Shown here one piece after another: positions 43,029 to 54,900 of a stretch of DNA of 56,237 nt (position 1 is its first letter; every line of letters starts with the position of its first letter). The notes under the pieces were generated by a model, which saw only the letters and a list, made by a program, of their open reading frames with translations, was not told the origin of the DNA and did not search any database. This DNA comes from a virus, in IMG/VR virus record IMGVR_UViG_3300032462_000007, positions 1 to 56,237 of that record. One strand, written 5' to 3'. Both the position numbers and the translations under genes were made by a program.

Positions 43029-43867
43029 GATTCCACCTTATACATTGTACCAGTTTTGTCTATCAATATTTCTACCTGTTGACTCTGTTCTAAATTAATA
43101 AGCTCTAAAACAAGGTCTCCGTTGGTATCAATATAGTAATATCCCTTTTCTCGAGTAACTAATACATCATTCTCGTCAAGATATTGATATGTTGAATTTA
43201 AGCCTTCTAAAATAATATAGTCTTCCTGCGGAATTTTGTCTTGAATTTTAACAGGGAAAATGCTGGATAAAGTATTAAACTTATCCATTGTAGTAAGTTG
43301 CTTTGTAATGTCATACCTTTTTCTTATGTCAGAAAGGTTTGATACTATCGAATACTTTTGATCAATACCCTCAATTGTGTCATGCCTTTCAATTATTGAA
43401 AGCTCTACAGCAGAAAGATTTTCAAAAAGTAACTCTGCAATCTGCTGTGCATCATACTGTGGGACTAATGAAGAAATGTCTGTAATGTTTCTTGTTGGTG
43501 TTTTTACTATAACCACTTCAGGAGTTGTTGCCGCTACTGGCATTGGAATTGGATCCATCGCTGGGTTTACAGTTTCGTATGGTCCTGAAACCTCCTTAGG
43601 ATTTCCTCCACCACCTTTGTCTATGTCAGTCGTTGGTTTAGATGTCGGTGCAGCCATAGCATCTGGCTTACGGGCAGGTGGTGCGTCATGAGCATCTCTA
43701 ACTGGTTTTTTTATTTGTGCAGCTTTAGCATCCCTGGCTCTTTGTTCTGCTGAGTCTGTTAATGAAGGAGTTTTAGCTTTTGCCACTCTTGCCCTTTCTT
43801 GAGCAGAATCGCTTAATGCAACTGGTTTAGGGGTAGCAGTACCACCACCTGATCTTTTTGCTTGCAT
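43025..43867 (-). CDS. tail-associated protein with disordered N terminus
   Basis: 280 residues. The first 100 are Ala/Pro/Lys-rich and probably disordered, with two repeats of (L)SDSAQERARVAKAK / LTDSAEQRARDAKAA. The C-terminal part is ordered (DEYIILEGLNSTYQYLDEND-type acidic strands, then ELINLEQSQQVEILIDKTGT). Position in the tail operon, RBS GGAGG. No known domain. Confidence 0.55.
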   Translation of the reverse strand: MQAKRSGGGTATPKPVALSDSAQERARVAKAKTPSLTDSAEQRARDAKAAQIKKPVRDAHDAPPARKPDAMAAPTSKPTTDIDKGGGGNPKEVSGPYETVNPAMDPIPMPVAATTPEVVIVKTPTRNITDISSLVPQYDAQQIAELLFENLSAVELSIIERHDTIEGIDQKYSIVSNLSDIRKRYDITKQLTTMDKFNTLSSIFPVKIQDKIPQEDYIILEGLNSTYQYLDENDVLVTREKGYYYIDTNGDLVLELINLEQSQQVEILIDKTGTMYKVES

Positions 43868-43868
43868 A

Positions 43869-46800
43869 CTAAACCTCCATTAACCTTAATTGACTTTTTA
43901 CATTTGAAGAAGATCTTCCATATGTGGCAGATATTACAACAAATTTCTTATTCTCATCTACCATTTTAACACCTTCTGGTAAATCAAAATTAATTTTTAC
44001 CAAATCTCCAAGTTGGATATGTTGTGTTCCAAATGTGTCAACTTCAAATACTTTTCTTGGTCTAATAGTTTTATCTAAAATCCATTTCATGATATCTTTT
44101 GCAGAATCTTCATTTTGGATATATATAGAATTTATAGAGAAAGATTTGTTTCCATGAATTGCCCTGCTATTTTTTACACTATTATAAACTTTTTCAGACC
44201 TTCCTGGAGATGTGATTAAACTATTGCTAATTACTGGATCTGAAAAGTTTGACAACTCTTTAAAATAATCATCAACTGTTAGAACATTTGAGATATTTTG
44301 CGTGAAGGTTATTCCTTGAATCATGATTCTATTAGTTGAACTTTCACTCAGGTCTATTGCTTTATCCGTTGTATTAAAGATTAAGAACTCAGCTCCATAC
44401 GACCCTGGCAAGAATCCTGATATTGCGTAAGACTTTTCGCTACTAAATGGTGGAACAATTTTTGCAATTATTGCTGGGTAGGCTTGATCATATTTAATAT
44501 TAAAGTATGCACACTCTCTCATAATAGTTCCAAATTCTTCAAAGTAATATTCAATTCTTGGAGAAGTTTCTGTAGAAATGCTGGACATATATGTTGATTG
44601 AACTATTGATGGAAGAGAATATTTTCTCAAGGATTCCGAAATAGATAGATCTATGCCAGTTCCTGCAGTTAAAGACTGAGTATTTGCTGCCTTGTTTTTT
44701 AAAGCATATATATTTTCAAACATACATTTTGACGATGCTCTTGTAAATAGGCAAACTTTTAAACCTCCTGCTGGCATATTCAAGGGCTTGTCATCGGTGA
44801 CAGTTCCAATTAACTTATTATTTAAATATAAGAAAAAGTTTATCTTTTTATCTAATATTTCTGCCTCTATGGCAAGATCGTATACTGGAATTTCTTGAGA
44901 CACAAGTCTATCTGATCCAGCAAATTTCCCTTCGTCAACAAGAATTCTTGCAAGAGATCCCCAAAGTTTTTTTGGAACAGCCATATTTATCTTTTCAGCA
45001 GGTTGAACAGAGTATGGAGTTTTTTCAACTTTATAAAAAATAATATTTTCAAGAACTTGTACAGATCCTAACAAATTAACTGAGGCACTACTATAATAAG
45101 ATAATATATCAGATGAGAGTGCTGCAATTTCCAAATAATATCCAGAATTTGTATCAGGATCTACCATATACCCTATCCCACCAGATCCTCCAGAAAGCTC
45201 TGTAAGGTTTGCATTTGAATTAGCAACATCTATATTAAGTCCTTTAAAATAGGTTGTTGAATTTAGTGCACTTTGAGTACTATCGTCTTTCTTTGTCCCG
45301 ATTATTCTCAATCTTGTGCCAACATGCTTGTAATCGCTATCCAAATCTTTATAGACATAGTTTAATAGGTCTATGGAGTCTGATCCAGATAGTGGGGTTC
45401 CTACCATCTGCTTTACTGGAGTTGGCCCTGAAAGTACTAGTGCTGATAGTTGAATTCCGCCAACATCCGTATCCTTTACAGTAGAAAAATTATATTCAGA
45501 CCTTGCAGACTGCTTCATCCAATTTACAATTTTACTGCTTACCAAAGTCTGATTTTTAGAAACTAGGTCGTCTCCAAGTGGGTACGCTGAAGCAGAGACA
45601 GATGCAGAAATAGATGCATATTCTATAAGCTCTGTTGAAGTTGTGCTAAAAAGTTTGCTAGAGTCCATTCTAAAAGATCGTTTTATTTCAGGAGTTTTCC
45701 AATAGTCGTCCAGACCATGAGGATGAGTAGCTATGCTCGTTCCAAACTGCCCCCTACCGTGAGACTTTACTTCACCATTTTTATACCTAACATTTTCTTC
45801 CAGATTATCAAAATTAGATCCAGATGCGTTTTCATAATACGGCTCTGTATAAATTCTTAATTTTCCAGTCATAGTCATTTTTCCATTAAATACAAGTTGA
45901 GAAAAATATTTCTGATACTCACTATTATCTGTTATCCAGACAATATTATTTGTTGCAGATGCAGTTTTAACATCTACAACATATTCATGAGCATCATATC
46001 TTATGATTTCTCCATTGGAAAATAGATACCCTTGGAATCTTGGAAGCCAAAATGCACTATCTCCAACATCGATTACATTATTTTTAATCTGATAGTTTTC
46101 TACATATGGTGCAAGATTGTTAAGATTTGTTGCTAAAGGAACTGCTCCAAGTGCATATCCGACATTTGCAGCTGGTTGATTTATAGTTCTTGACTCTGCC
46201 TGTTGTCCGAGCTCCCATAAAATAGAACTTTTATAGCCATAAGTTCTTTCACTTAAATCTAAACTTGCCTGTTCTAATCTGGACACTTCTCTTTGGATAT
46301 ACCTTGTAGTGTAATTAATTTGACCATCATTGATAATTTTAGTTTCAAATCCCGAAATTCCTTCAATATTTGGAACAAATCCATCAGTCTTTTGGCCATA
46401 TAGCGTTGTCAATCTTTCAGTAATTGAAGAGTTATCATCTCTTACTGAAATATTTGGCATTAGATATTCTTTTGGCATGATTACGAAGTTGTTATATTCA
46501 TCAAAGAACATGGCTGTTTGAGTTGCTTGTGCGAGTCTTTGCAAAACTTCTGCAACTGAAACGTCTGGCTCAACAAAGAAAAATGGAACTACTGGATCAT
46601 TTGCAGTATTAATATTTTTAAATATATAATTACTAAACCCAATACCGTCTAATAGTAATGCAGTTGCCATTGTTAATGTGCAGTTCTGTAAAAATATTGG
46701 AGTTGCATTGTTTGATTCTAAAAGGAAGAAGGCATCTCTTAAATTTAATGAAACATCTTGTATGCCACTAGTCGCTACTGCTGCATTTTCTGAATAAAAA

Positions 46801-48359
46801 GTTTTTAATGGAACGAACTTGTCATATCCATTTACATCTAAAATTGATTCATAGAATTCAATTTTGACCTGTGGCTTTAAATTATTTGCAATAATACTTC
46901 CAGTCTTAGTAGAACTATTAAAAGTATTAAGCTCTGTAAAGGCTCCGTCATGATTAGAAAGATTTATTGATCCAGTAGACGCTACAAGTCCACCAACAGG
47001 TAAGCCATAGTCTGTGGCAGAAATATTCTTATTTATTTCATAATCTAACGTGTAGTCTGTTAAATCAGTCTTCAATCTAGGAGATATTTCAATTAAATCA
47101 AATGGTGTATTCGGGGCATACATTGTTTCAACAACAACTCTAATTCCCTTTATAAAAATAAAGTCTCTATAAGTGTTTGTTCCTTCAACAACAAAATAAT
47201 CAGGATCTACTATTTTTTTAATTAGACCAATTCTTTTTGTATCATCATCTTCTAATAAAGAAAACCCATAATCTGCAATAGAAGTTACCCAGTCTGACTT
47301 TCCTGAACTCCAGATATACAAGGTTCCAGGATTAGACGTGGAGCTTCCAACGACATAGGCATGTCCATCTTTAACTCCATTAGCATTATAGGTGCTGGTA
47401 TCTGGTAGTTGTTCTACTGTGTCCAAATATTGAAATAGATGAAAATTTGTTCTATATTCTTCTGGTATTTTAATTCCATAATAGATTTCTACATGCCCAT
47501 TCCAAAGCACTACTCTGGAACCATCTTTTCTTCTTGACGTTTCATTAAAAGATATTGCATCATTCCAGTTATTGCTGGAGTCTAAATATTGAATCTTCCA
47601 TCTTTTTGGTACTGAAGATTTCTTTATATCTTGTAGGGGCTCGTCATACAATATATTCCCAGTTCTAACTCTTTCAGATACCAGGATCTCTCCATTTACA
47701 CCAACTGCTGATGGATCTGCTAAATTAGTCTGCATCTTTATAACTATTCTATTAGTTGCCACTTCATTTTTATAAACAACAAATGGAACACAATCGTTTA
47801 TCTTGTAAGAAGGATCTGCAGTTGTAAAAAGTGTTGCCACCTTGCTTGAAATTCCAAATTCTTCACCATTTTCTTTTCTATAAGAATTCCAATATTTAAA
47901 TTTGTCAAATCTTGAAGAGAAGTAATATCTTGGTCTTGCTCCAGATCTAATACTATCTACAAACTTTTTATTCTCAATAGCAGGTTCATCAAAGAATAGC
48001 ATCTTATTAATACCAGACCTCGGTCTAAATGGTTTAATGCAATCTTTTAAAGAATAATATAACTCTCTACTTGTTTCTTTTGTAATAAAAGTTAGTGGCT
48101 CATCTTCATCCTCTGTTCTATACTGAGAAATTATATTAGAATCCATTGCATCTGTATAAACATTTGCATTATCTTGGGAGTCATATTCTGGATAGAGTGT
48201 TCTGTATACCACGCTGGAGCTTTCTGGCCTCCATCTATAATTACCACAATTATCAAGATTAAGAAGGTCATTTTGATTCCATTCAACAATTACTAATGAA
48301 TCGATATCAATACTATTATTTGTTTCAAGATAATTTATTAAATCATTGTCTGAGAACAT
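43869..48359 (-). CDS. large minor tail protein with LamG-like domain
   Basis: 1,496 residues from ATG 48359, which overlaps the upstream stop (TAATG); the in-frame 48392 start is inside the previous gene. Multi-domain and beta-rich. Segments: a tail-hub-like N-terminal part, 'APLNTPFDLIEISPRLKTDL'-type region near 440, an Ile/Gly-rich domain at 650, and a concanavalin/LamG-like domain near 1120-1230 (PVYDLAIEAEILDKKINFFL, then SKCMFENIYAL), which binds carbohydrates in tail proteins. The C-terminal part contains LGDLVKINFDLPEGVKM. Likely a central tail-tip component. Confidence 0.7.
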   Translation of the reverse strand: MFSDNDLINYLETNNSIDIDSLVIVEWNQNDLLNLDNCGNYRWRPESSSVVYRTLYPEYDSQDNANVYTDAMDSNIISQYRTEDEDEPLTFITKETSRELYYSLKDCIKPFRPRSGINKMLFFDEPAIENKKFVDSIRSGARPRYYFSSRFDKFKYWNSYRKENGEEFGISSKVATLFTTADPSYKINDCVPFVVYKNEVATNRIVIKMQTNLADPSAVGVNGEILVSERVRTGNILYDEPLQDIKKSSVPKRWKIQYLDSSNNWNDAISFNETSRRKDGSRVVLWNGHVEIYYGIKIPEEYRTNFHLFQYLDTVEQLPDTSTYNANGVKDGHAYVVGSSTSNPGTLYIWSSGKSDWVTSIADYGFSLLEDDDTKRIGLIKKIVDPDYFVVEGTNTYRDFIFIKGIRVVVETMYAPNTPFDLIEISPRLKTDLTDYTLDYEINKNISATDYGLPVGGLVASTGSINLSNHDGAFTELNTFNSSTKTGSIIANNLKPQVKIEFYESILDVNGYDKFVPLKTFYSENAAVATSGIQDVSLNLRDAFFLLESNNATPIFLQNCTLTMATALLLDGIGFSNYIFKNINTANDPVVPFFFVEPDVSVAEVLQRLAQATQTAMFFDEYNNFVIMPKEYLMPNISVRDDNSSITERLTTLYGQKTDGFVPNIEGISGFETKIINDGQINYTTRYIQREVSRLEQASLDLSERTYGYKSSILWELGQQAESRTINQPAANVGYALGAVPLATNLNNLAPYVENYQIKNNVIDVGDSAFWLPRFQGYLFSNGEIIRYDAHEYVVDVKTASATNNIVWITDNSEYQKYFSQLVFNGKMTMTGKLRIYTEPYYENASGSNFDNLEENVRYKNGEVKSHGRGQFGTSIATHPHGLDDYWKTPEIKRSFRMDSSKLFSTTSTELIEYASISASVSASAYPLGDDLVSKNQTLVSSKIVNWMKQSARSEYNFSTVKDTDVGGIQLSALVLSGPTPVKQMVGTPLSGSDSIDLLNYVYKDLDSDYKHVGTRLRIIGTKKDDSTQSALNSTTYFKGLNIDVANSNANLTELSGGSGGIGYMVDPDTNSGYYLEIAALSSDILSYYSSASVNLLGSVQVLENIIFYKVEKTPYSVQPAEKINMAVPKKLWGSLARILVDEGKFAGSDRLVSQEIPVYDLAIEAEILDKKINFFLYLNNKLIGTVTDDKPLNMPAGGLKVCLFTRASSKCMFENIYALKNKAANTQSLTAGTGIDLSISESLRKYSLPSIVQSTYMSSISTETSPRIEYYFEEFGTIMRECAYFNIKYDQAYPAIIAKIVPPFSSEKSYAISGFLPGSYGAEFLIFNTTDKAIDLSESSTNRIMIQGITFTQNISNVLTVDDYFKELSNFSDPVISNSLITSPGRSEKVYNSVKNSRAIHGNKSFSINSIYIQNEDSAKDIMKWILDKTIRPRKVFEVDTFGTQHIQLGDLVKINFDLPEGVKMVDENKKFVVISATYGRSSSNVKSQLRLMEV

Positions 48360-48946
48360 TAGACTTCCTCGAGAGCAATAGAAATATCCCAAAGGTCGTG
48401 GTTAGTCCCACCTCTTTTAACTATGTTGTAGCTAAAATTTGAAAAGAACACTTCTAAAATGTCTGAATACTTATCTAAGTTTTGATATATTTCATCAGCA
48501 AAGGTTTGTGGCTTATCGTATGATAAAAATACATAGAATGATCCAGGATTTGCAGTGTACCACTCCAGCAACTCTGCTCCACCAGCCCCACCGTCTGCTG
48601 TATATTCGGACAGTCCAGTAACTGTGGCAACTCCGTTGTCACCAAATTCTGGATCTCCATCATAAGACCTGGAGGGTAATAAATTATATGCAAAAGATAC
48701 ATCTATCTTGTCTGCAATATGATAAGAACGCATATGACCATTGACCATTCTCTTTCTATTCTCAAGTCTATTGGCACTAAAAGAAATATCGCTTCTATTG
48801 TGGTCAGAAAGGATTATGAAGTCTTCTCTTTCTATTCCCGAAATTTGTGGAACACCATTTAAAATTCCACCAGAATTGTTGGAAAAAATCATTGCTTGTG
48901 GTCTTATCCACTTTTTTCTGCTATTTAAATATGCACTACTGACCAT
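48359..48946 (-). CDS. distal tail-like protein
   Basis: 195 residues directly downstream of the tape-measure gene. N-terminal MVSSAYLNSRKKWIRPQAMI, then SDISFSANRLENRKRMVNGH near 55, and C-terminal FFSNFSYNIVKRGG, DLWDISIALEEV. The position between tape measure and the large tail protein, and the R-M-V-N-G/D core, fit a Dit/baseplate hub protein. Its stop and start couplings are TAATG on both sides. Confidence 0.65.
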   Translation of the reverse strand: MVSSAYLNSRKKWIRPQAMIFSNNSGGILNGVPQISGIEREDFIILSDHNRSDISFSANRLENRKRMVNGHMRSYHIADKIDVSFAYNLLPSRSYDGDPEFGDNGVATVTGLSEYTADGGAGGAELLEWYTANPGSFYVFLSYDKPQTFADEIYQNLDKYSDILEVFFSNFSYNIVKRGGTNHDLWDISIALEEV

Positions 48947-51900
48947 TAGTAATTATAACTCCTTAAATTTCCTCTTGTTTGATTTGAAAGCTTTGCCATA
49001 ACAACGTTTGCAATTTCATCTGGAGAAGCATTTGTTCCAGACACATTTACATTTACGCTATATGTATTATTATACATTGGTGAGGACGTGGCAACGACAC
49101 TTGAATTATTGACTGGTATACTTGAAGATCCTCGTTCTGGAATAGAATATCTTGGAGAACCCATTCCATCCAGGAAGTTGTTAGTTGGAACCTTTGATCC
49201 TGAACCAATTCCAGGGAAGGCCTGATTATTTAGTGCTTCTAGGAATGGCATATTGTTTTTTGCTACCGATTTTCTTATAACAAATTCACCTGGAGTAAGC
49301 ATCGCTGGAACCTTGTCAGTCATGCCTACGCCTGGCACAGTGCTACCGTAAGCCATTTTTAGCGTTGGAGGTGATTCATTTGATCCTTTATATGCAACGC
49401 CTCCATAAGCCATTTTCATCATTTTTCCACCATACTGCCTATATTGATTATGGTCAACTCCAGATACGTTTTTAAAATCAGCCATCAATGATTTTAGCAT
49501 TTCTTTTTGAGCACTTGTTAAGTTTTTTTGAGCCCTTATAGCTTCTATGGTTTGCTTTTGTTGAAGCAAGTATATTCTTAGTTCTGTTGCAGCTCTTGCA
49601 TCAGCCAACTTTAGTCTTTGCTCTTCAATAATATATAATCTATCTTCAACTACCTCTATTTGTTCATTAAGAGTTTTATTTCTTCCCAATATTTGCTCTC
49701 TTGTTAACATTTCATTATTAATTGATATTGCTAAAGATTTTATTTCTGACTGCATCTTTTCTTCCAATGCTGCTCTTGTATCTTCAAGTTGATATTGTGC
49801 AGATTTATATTGCATATCATTTGCCGCACTTGCTGCTGCTGCTATATCTCCAGATGCTAGGGCGGTTGCAAGGCTTAGTCTAGATTCATCTTGACTTAAT
49901 ATTCTATCATTTGTATTAGCAACCTTATCTAATGCCTTAAATCTTTCATCATAAACTTTATTTATAGAGTCTTCTTTTTCAGAAAGTTCCTCAAGACCTC
50001 TATTATTTAATGCTAACTGTCTTTGCTTTACTCTTATAACTTTATTTTCATTTTCGGCATTTTGTTCTAATGCTTTTGTTTGGCTGTTTAGACTTGCAAT
50101 TGTTTTTTCTTCTGAACTCATTGATAGGTATGCAAAAGCTCTGTCAGCAATCAATCTTTTTTCTGCAGACTTTGTTAATTCATCTAAAATTCTTTTTCCT
50201 TCTTTTCTAATTTTAGAAGTTTTTGATTCTGTCATTGCAATTGCTTCTAGATATCTTACTTGATCTATTAATAAAATTGCTTCCATTTTTGAAGTTCCAA
50301 TAATTTCCATAGTTACTTGCAAGTATTTTTGTTTTTCTTTTGTAAACTTAATAAATTCTTCTACATATTCTTTAAGAGTTTGAGTTTTAGATCCGCCTTT
50401 GTCTTCGTTAGGATCGTCACCTTGCGTATCTATTGCCTTATTATATTCAGTCTTGAAAGCTTTGGCGGCATCTACTTCTGCTTGTTCTATAGCCTGTAAA
50501 ACTGCTTTATTCGCTCCACCTTCACCACCAGCATACTGTTCTTGCGCTGCTAAAACTTTTGTTTGATATGTTGTTGTGTAAACTAGCAGTAAATCTTTTC
50601 TTGTTTTATCATCTAATTTTAAAAATCCGTTAAGTTCTTCACCCATAAGATCATATCCAATAGTATCAAAAACTACTTGTTTTGTAATTGGAGTTTCAAG
50701 AGCATGTATTCTTGTTGCAGCAGAATATAAAGAGTCTATTTCTTCTTGACCAATTGTTGAAATATCTATAGTTGTTGTAATTGCTGAAAAACTTTCAATA
50801 AATGATAATTTATCTTTTAATTCATCCAGCTTATCTAAGTCAATATTATCAAAGTTTACTATTTTTCCTAATGCAATTCCTCCATATTGTGATATTTCTC
50901 CAGCAAGAATTGATGCAAGTATTTTTGTAGAAGCTGCAACGTTGTCAGAACCAATTGCATCTTCTAAGTCTTTTGACATTTGTTTTGCAAGTTCTTCACT
51001 AGCTCCAGAATCTATTAATGTTTTCACATATATATCTTTATATTTATTTAAATTTTCTTTTAATGCATTTAATGCTATTGAATTTTTTGCTTCAAGATCT
51101 GCTTTAATTTGTGCCTGCTCCTGTTCGCTTGCAGTAGGAACCATGGGACCTGCCTCTGTTGCTTGTGCCTGCTCCTGTTCGCTTGCAGTAGGAACCATGG
51201 GACCTGCCTCTGTTGCTCTTGTTGGATCAATTGGTTGCGTTGGGTCTAATTGACTATTTGTTTGTTGGAAGCGCCTTAAAGCATCTCCAGATTCCTTTGC
51301 AGCTTTTAAAAGATCTTCGGTTGAATTAAATCCAGAAGTTTTTGCCAATATTATCATTGACCTTGTACTTATTTTATCGGACTCTTCATTTAATATAGAA
51401 ACCTGTCTATTATATTCTTTTAAATCAATAGTTCCTTCTTGGAATGCAAGACTTATAAGGGCTCTTGCGTTTGCTTCTTTTTTATAATTTTCAACTGTTA
51501 TTTCTGAATTTTGTGATAAAATTTGTTCATCTATAAATCCTTTTCGTCCACTACCAAATAATCCCTGTAAAATCTTTTCTCCAAAATTTAATTCATTATA
51601 AACTTTTTGAGCATCTGCTTTAAGCTGAGCTAAATCTAGCTTAGCAGAGATTTCTGCATTAATTTCTACAGCATTTGTTAATAAATTTTTTCCTCCTACT
51701 CCAATTAATGAAGTCAACTCTCCAACAACTTGAACTCCAAACCTTTCGTCTCCAATGGCTTTACCAACTTCTGAAGCAATAGCTGCCGCCTCTTCTGGAC
51801 TAATTATTCCAGCAATTATTGAAGATGTTAATTGATTTCTTAAAGCTTTTACAGCATCCCCTCCAGAAGATTTTACATTTTTAATATCATCTACCATTGT

Positions 51901-54900
51901 TTTTCCAGCACTTGATTGAACAAATCCCGTTCCAGCCTGTTGATCCTCTTGCGATATAGTTGAGCCTGAAGCTTTTTCAATTGAAGATGTTAATAATTTT
52001 TGAGAATTTGTTTGTCTTCCAAAGAATTTCGCCATCTCATTAGTTTTATCAGCACTTCCATACATTGCTTTTGTAAATTCTGAAGATGCTTTTTTTGCCT
52101 TTTTTAAATCTTGATTTAAAGCATTTAATAAAAATCCTGTAGTAAGTAAACCCTGTACAGCAATACCAATTGGACCCCCTATCATTGCAAATTTTGAAAA
52201 TGTGGACACAGAGGTTGCAATTTTAGGAATTAACTTTCCCATTCCTTTTGAAGTTAATTGAGTATTTTTTGAAGCCACTACTAATGTTTTTGAAAATTTA
52301 TTAAATGCTGCTACTGCAGCTAGACTTGCTGCAGCTCCAGCTGCTTCTTTTCCAAATGCACTTTCTACTCCAGCTTTTTTTGCAATGAATTCTCCACCAG
52401 CATATCCACCAATTCCTACACCTATTTGTTTAACATTAAAACCACGCTTAAGAGCCCCTGGTCCTTTTTCTACTTTAACACCAGATGCTTTCATATCTGT
52501 AATAAATCTAGAAGCTCCACCTTTAATTGAATTTCCTGCAGAGTCTACTGTGGATACCATTCTTTGCATTGCCATTGTATGCATTGCTCCTGCTTTTGCA
52601 TATGCTGTATTGTTTGCAGATATTTTTGCAAATGTTGTTGATAGTTTTTGTGCCCCATCATTTAATGCTAAGTTAAGTTTTACAATAGCTCTTGATGGTG
52701 TCATAGATGTATCTGTTCTTAATGCTTGACCAGTTGCGGAGCTACTTGCTCTTTGATATGGATCTCTTTGTCCCATCATAATATTTGCTCTTGTATATGG
52801 AAGACCAGGAAGTGTTGGTTTTAAATATTTTACATTCTGAACTATTCTTTGAATATTTTCTTTAGCAAAATATTGCATACCTGCAACTCCGCCAGAATTT
52901 AATTTTTCACCATTATTAATTTGTTTAAGCAAATCCATATTTCCTTGTGTTGCTTGTTTGTTTACAACAAATTCTCCAGGGGTAAGCATTGCTGGAACGG
53001 TATCGGTATTTCCAACTCCAGGAACAATGGTTCCATTATTTGCTCTTAAAACATTTCCTGGTGAAACAATTTTTCCTCCAAGATTTACTCCAGTGGAGTT
53101 GCTCCAGGAATTTAAATAATCTTCGTTTGCCTTCTTTTTAATAGCCTTTTCTAAAATTGCCGCCTCTCCAACTGGATCTGATAGCTTCATTTTTTTAGGA
53201 TTCAAACCAGATATTTTAAACATTGCAGCTAGAACAAGTTTTTCAGCTTTTGTTGGATTAGAGGTTGTCATTAAAGTTTCAATAATTTTTTTACTTTCAC
53301 CAGTTGTTGAAGATGTTACTTTTCTTGTTATACTTGCTATAGAATGTAATGTTTGTGGAGAAAGTAGTACTTCATCCATGCTGAAATTTGATCCTGATGT
53401 TGGAGTGGTAAAGGGTAGAGCTTTGCCCATATCAATTCCAGCAGTACCCTTTTTAGAATTAACAAGTATTCTAGCAACCTGTGCTACTTCTCTACTTCCA
53501 GTTCCAAGATCATTTAGCCCTGCTGAAATTTGAAAAGCGTCTTCCCTATTTCTTGTAGTTGATCTAACTGATCCTGTTGAAAAAGATTTTGGATTTTTTG
53601 CAAGCAATTCGGCATCTGCTGGACTTAATGCTCTAAATAGTTGGTTTCCCTTTCCTACATTTCCTTTTTGGGTAAACTGTTCTAGTATAGATCTAGACGT
53701 GCTATTACCTTGATGTGCAAATCTTGGATTCATCCAATATTCTTGTAAGGATGACATTTCTCTTTGATTTGCCATAGGAGTTTTTATTTTACCAGTAGGT
53801 AAAACTTTTTTTAATAAGCTTGAAAATATTTCTCCTCCAAAATTATATCCTGGTATTATTCCACCATTATTTCTTTTTACAGTTTCTGTCTGTAGAACGG
53901 GAAGTTTAGTTTTTAAATCACTTGATACTCCAGTTATTCTAGATGTTCTTTTACCTAAAAGCGTTTCTTGTTCTTTTTTCATTAATTCCATAGCATAGCC
54001 AGGGCTTCTATGATAAGCAGTAGGTATTCTGCTTCCAAATGCTTCCATTAAATTTAAAGCAGGAGTTCCAGCTGGTACTTTTTCATTTATTAATAATTGT
54101 TTAACCATTTTTTCTGGAAAACGGCTATTAAATGTTGCCTTACCTTCTTTATAAAATTTTAAGTAATATGAAAGTACTTCTTCAAATGTCATTTCACTTC
54201 CAGGATTTCCCCTTGTTAAAGCATTACTCCATGAAGACTGTGCAAGCAATCTTCTATAATCATCAGATCCAGGAACTAGTTTTCTTCTTTTTGCTTCTTT
54301 AATTCCTTTTCTAACTAAAGCTATATTTGTTTTATATCCTGCAAGACTATCTATACTTGATGTAAAAGCACTTGTTAATCTATTGCTTGATCCAGCTATA
54401 AACGGATTGAAATCTAAATTTCTATTACCTGTATAAGAGCCAAAACTTTTAAAATTTAAAATCATATCATGAAGTTCATCATAATTTCCAGATCTAAGTG
54501 CTCTAACAATTTTTGCTTGTTGTGCAACTGGAAGCTCATCGCTCATATTGCTTCCTACAGTAGTTGCTCTAGTAAGACTTTGTTGTTTTTGTGTAGGTTT
54601 AAACTGTGAATTTAAAGAATTTAACATAGTAAAGTCTGGATCACTTACTGTATTTTGTTTAGTTACACCATTCCACCCATGCTGTAGATCTCCCTCTCTT
54701 ATTTTTTTTGGTCCACCAGTTCTAAGATACTCATTTAAAGTTTTAAAATTTAATTTTCTTTGTTGGCTTGGAAGTCTTGTTCTTGTTCTTCTAAGAGATT
54801 TTATTGCGTTACTACCAACTTGTGAAAGAAGTTCTCCTCCAGGATTTAAATATTGAACTCCTGGAACTTTTCCACCCTTGTTTGCAAATAATGTATCTAT

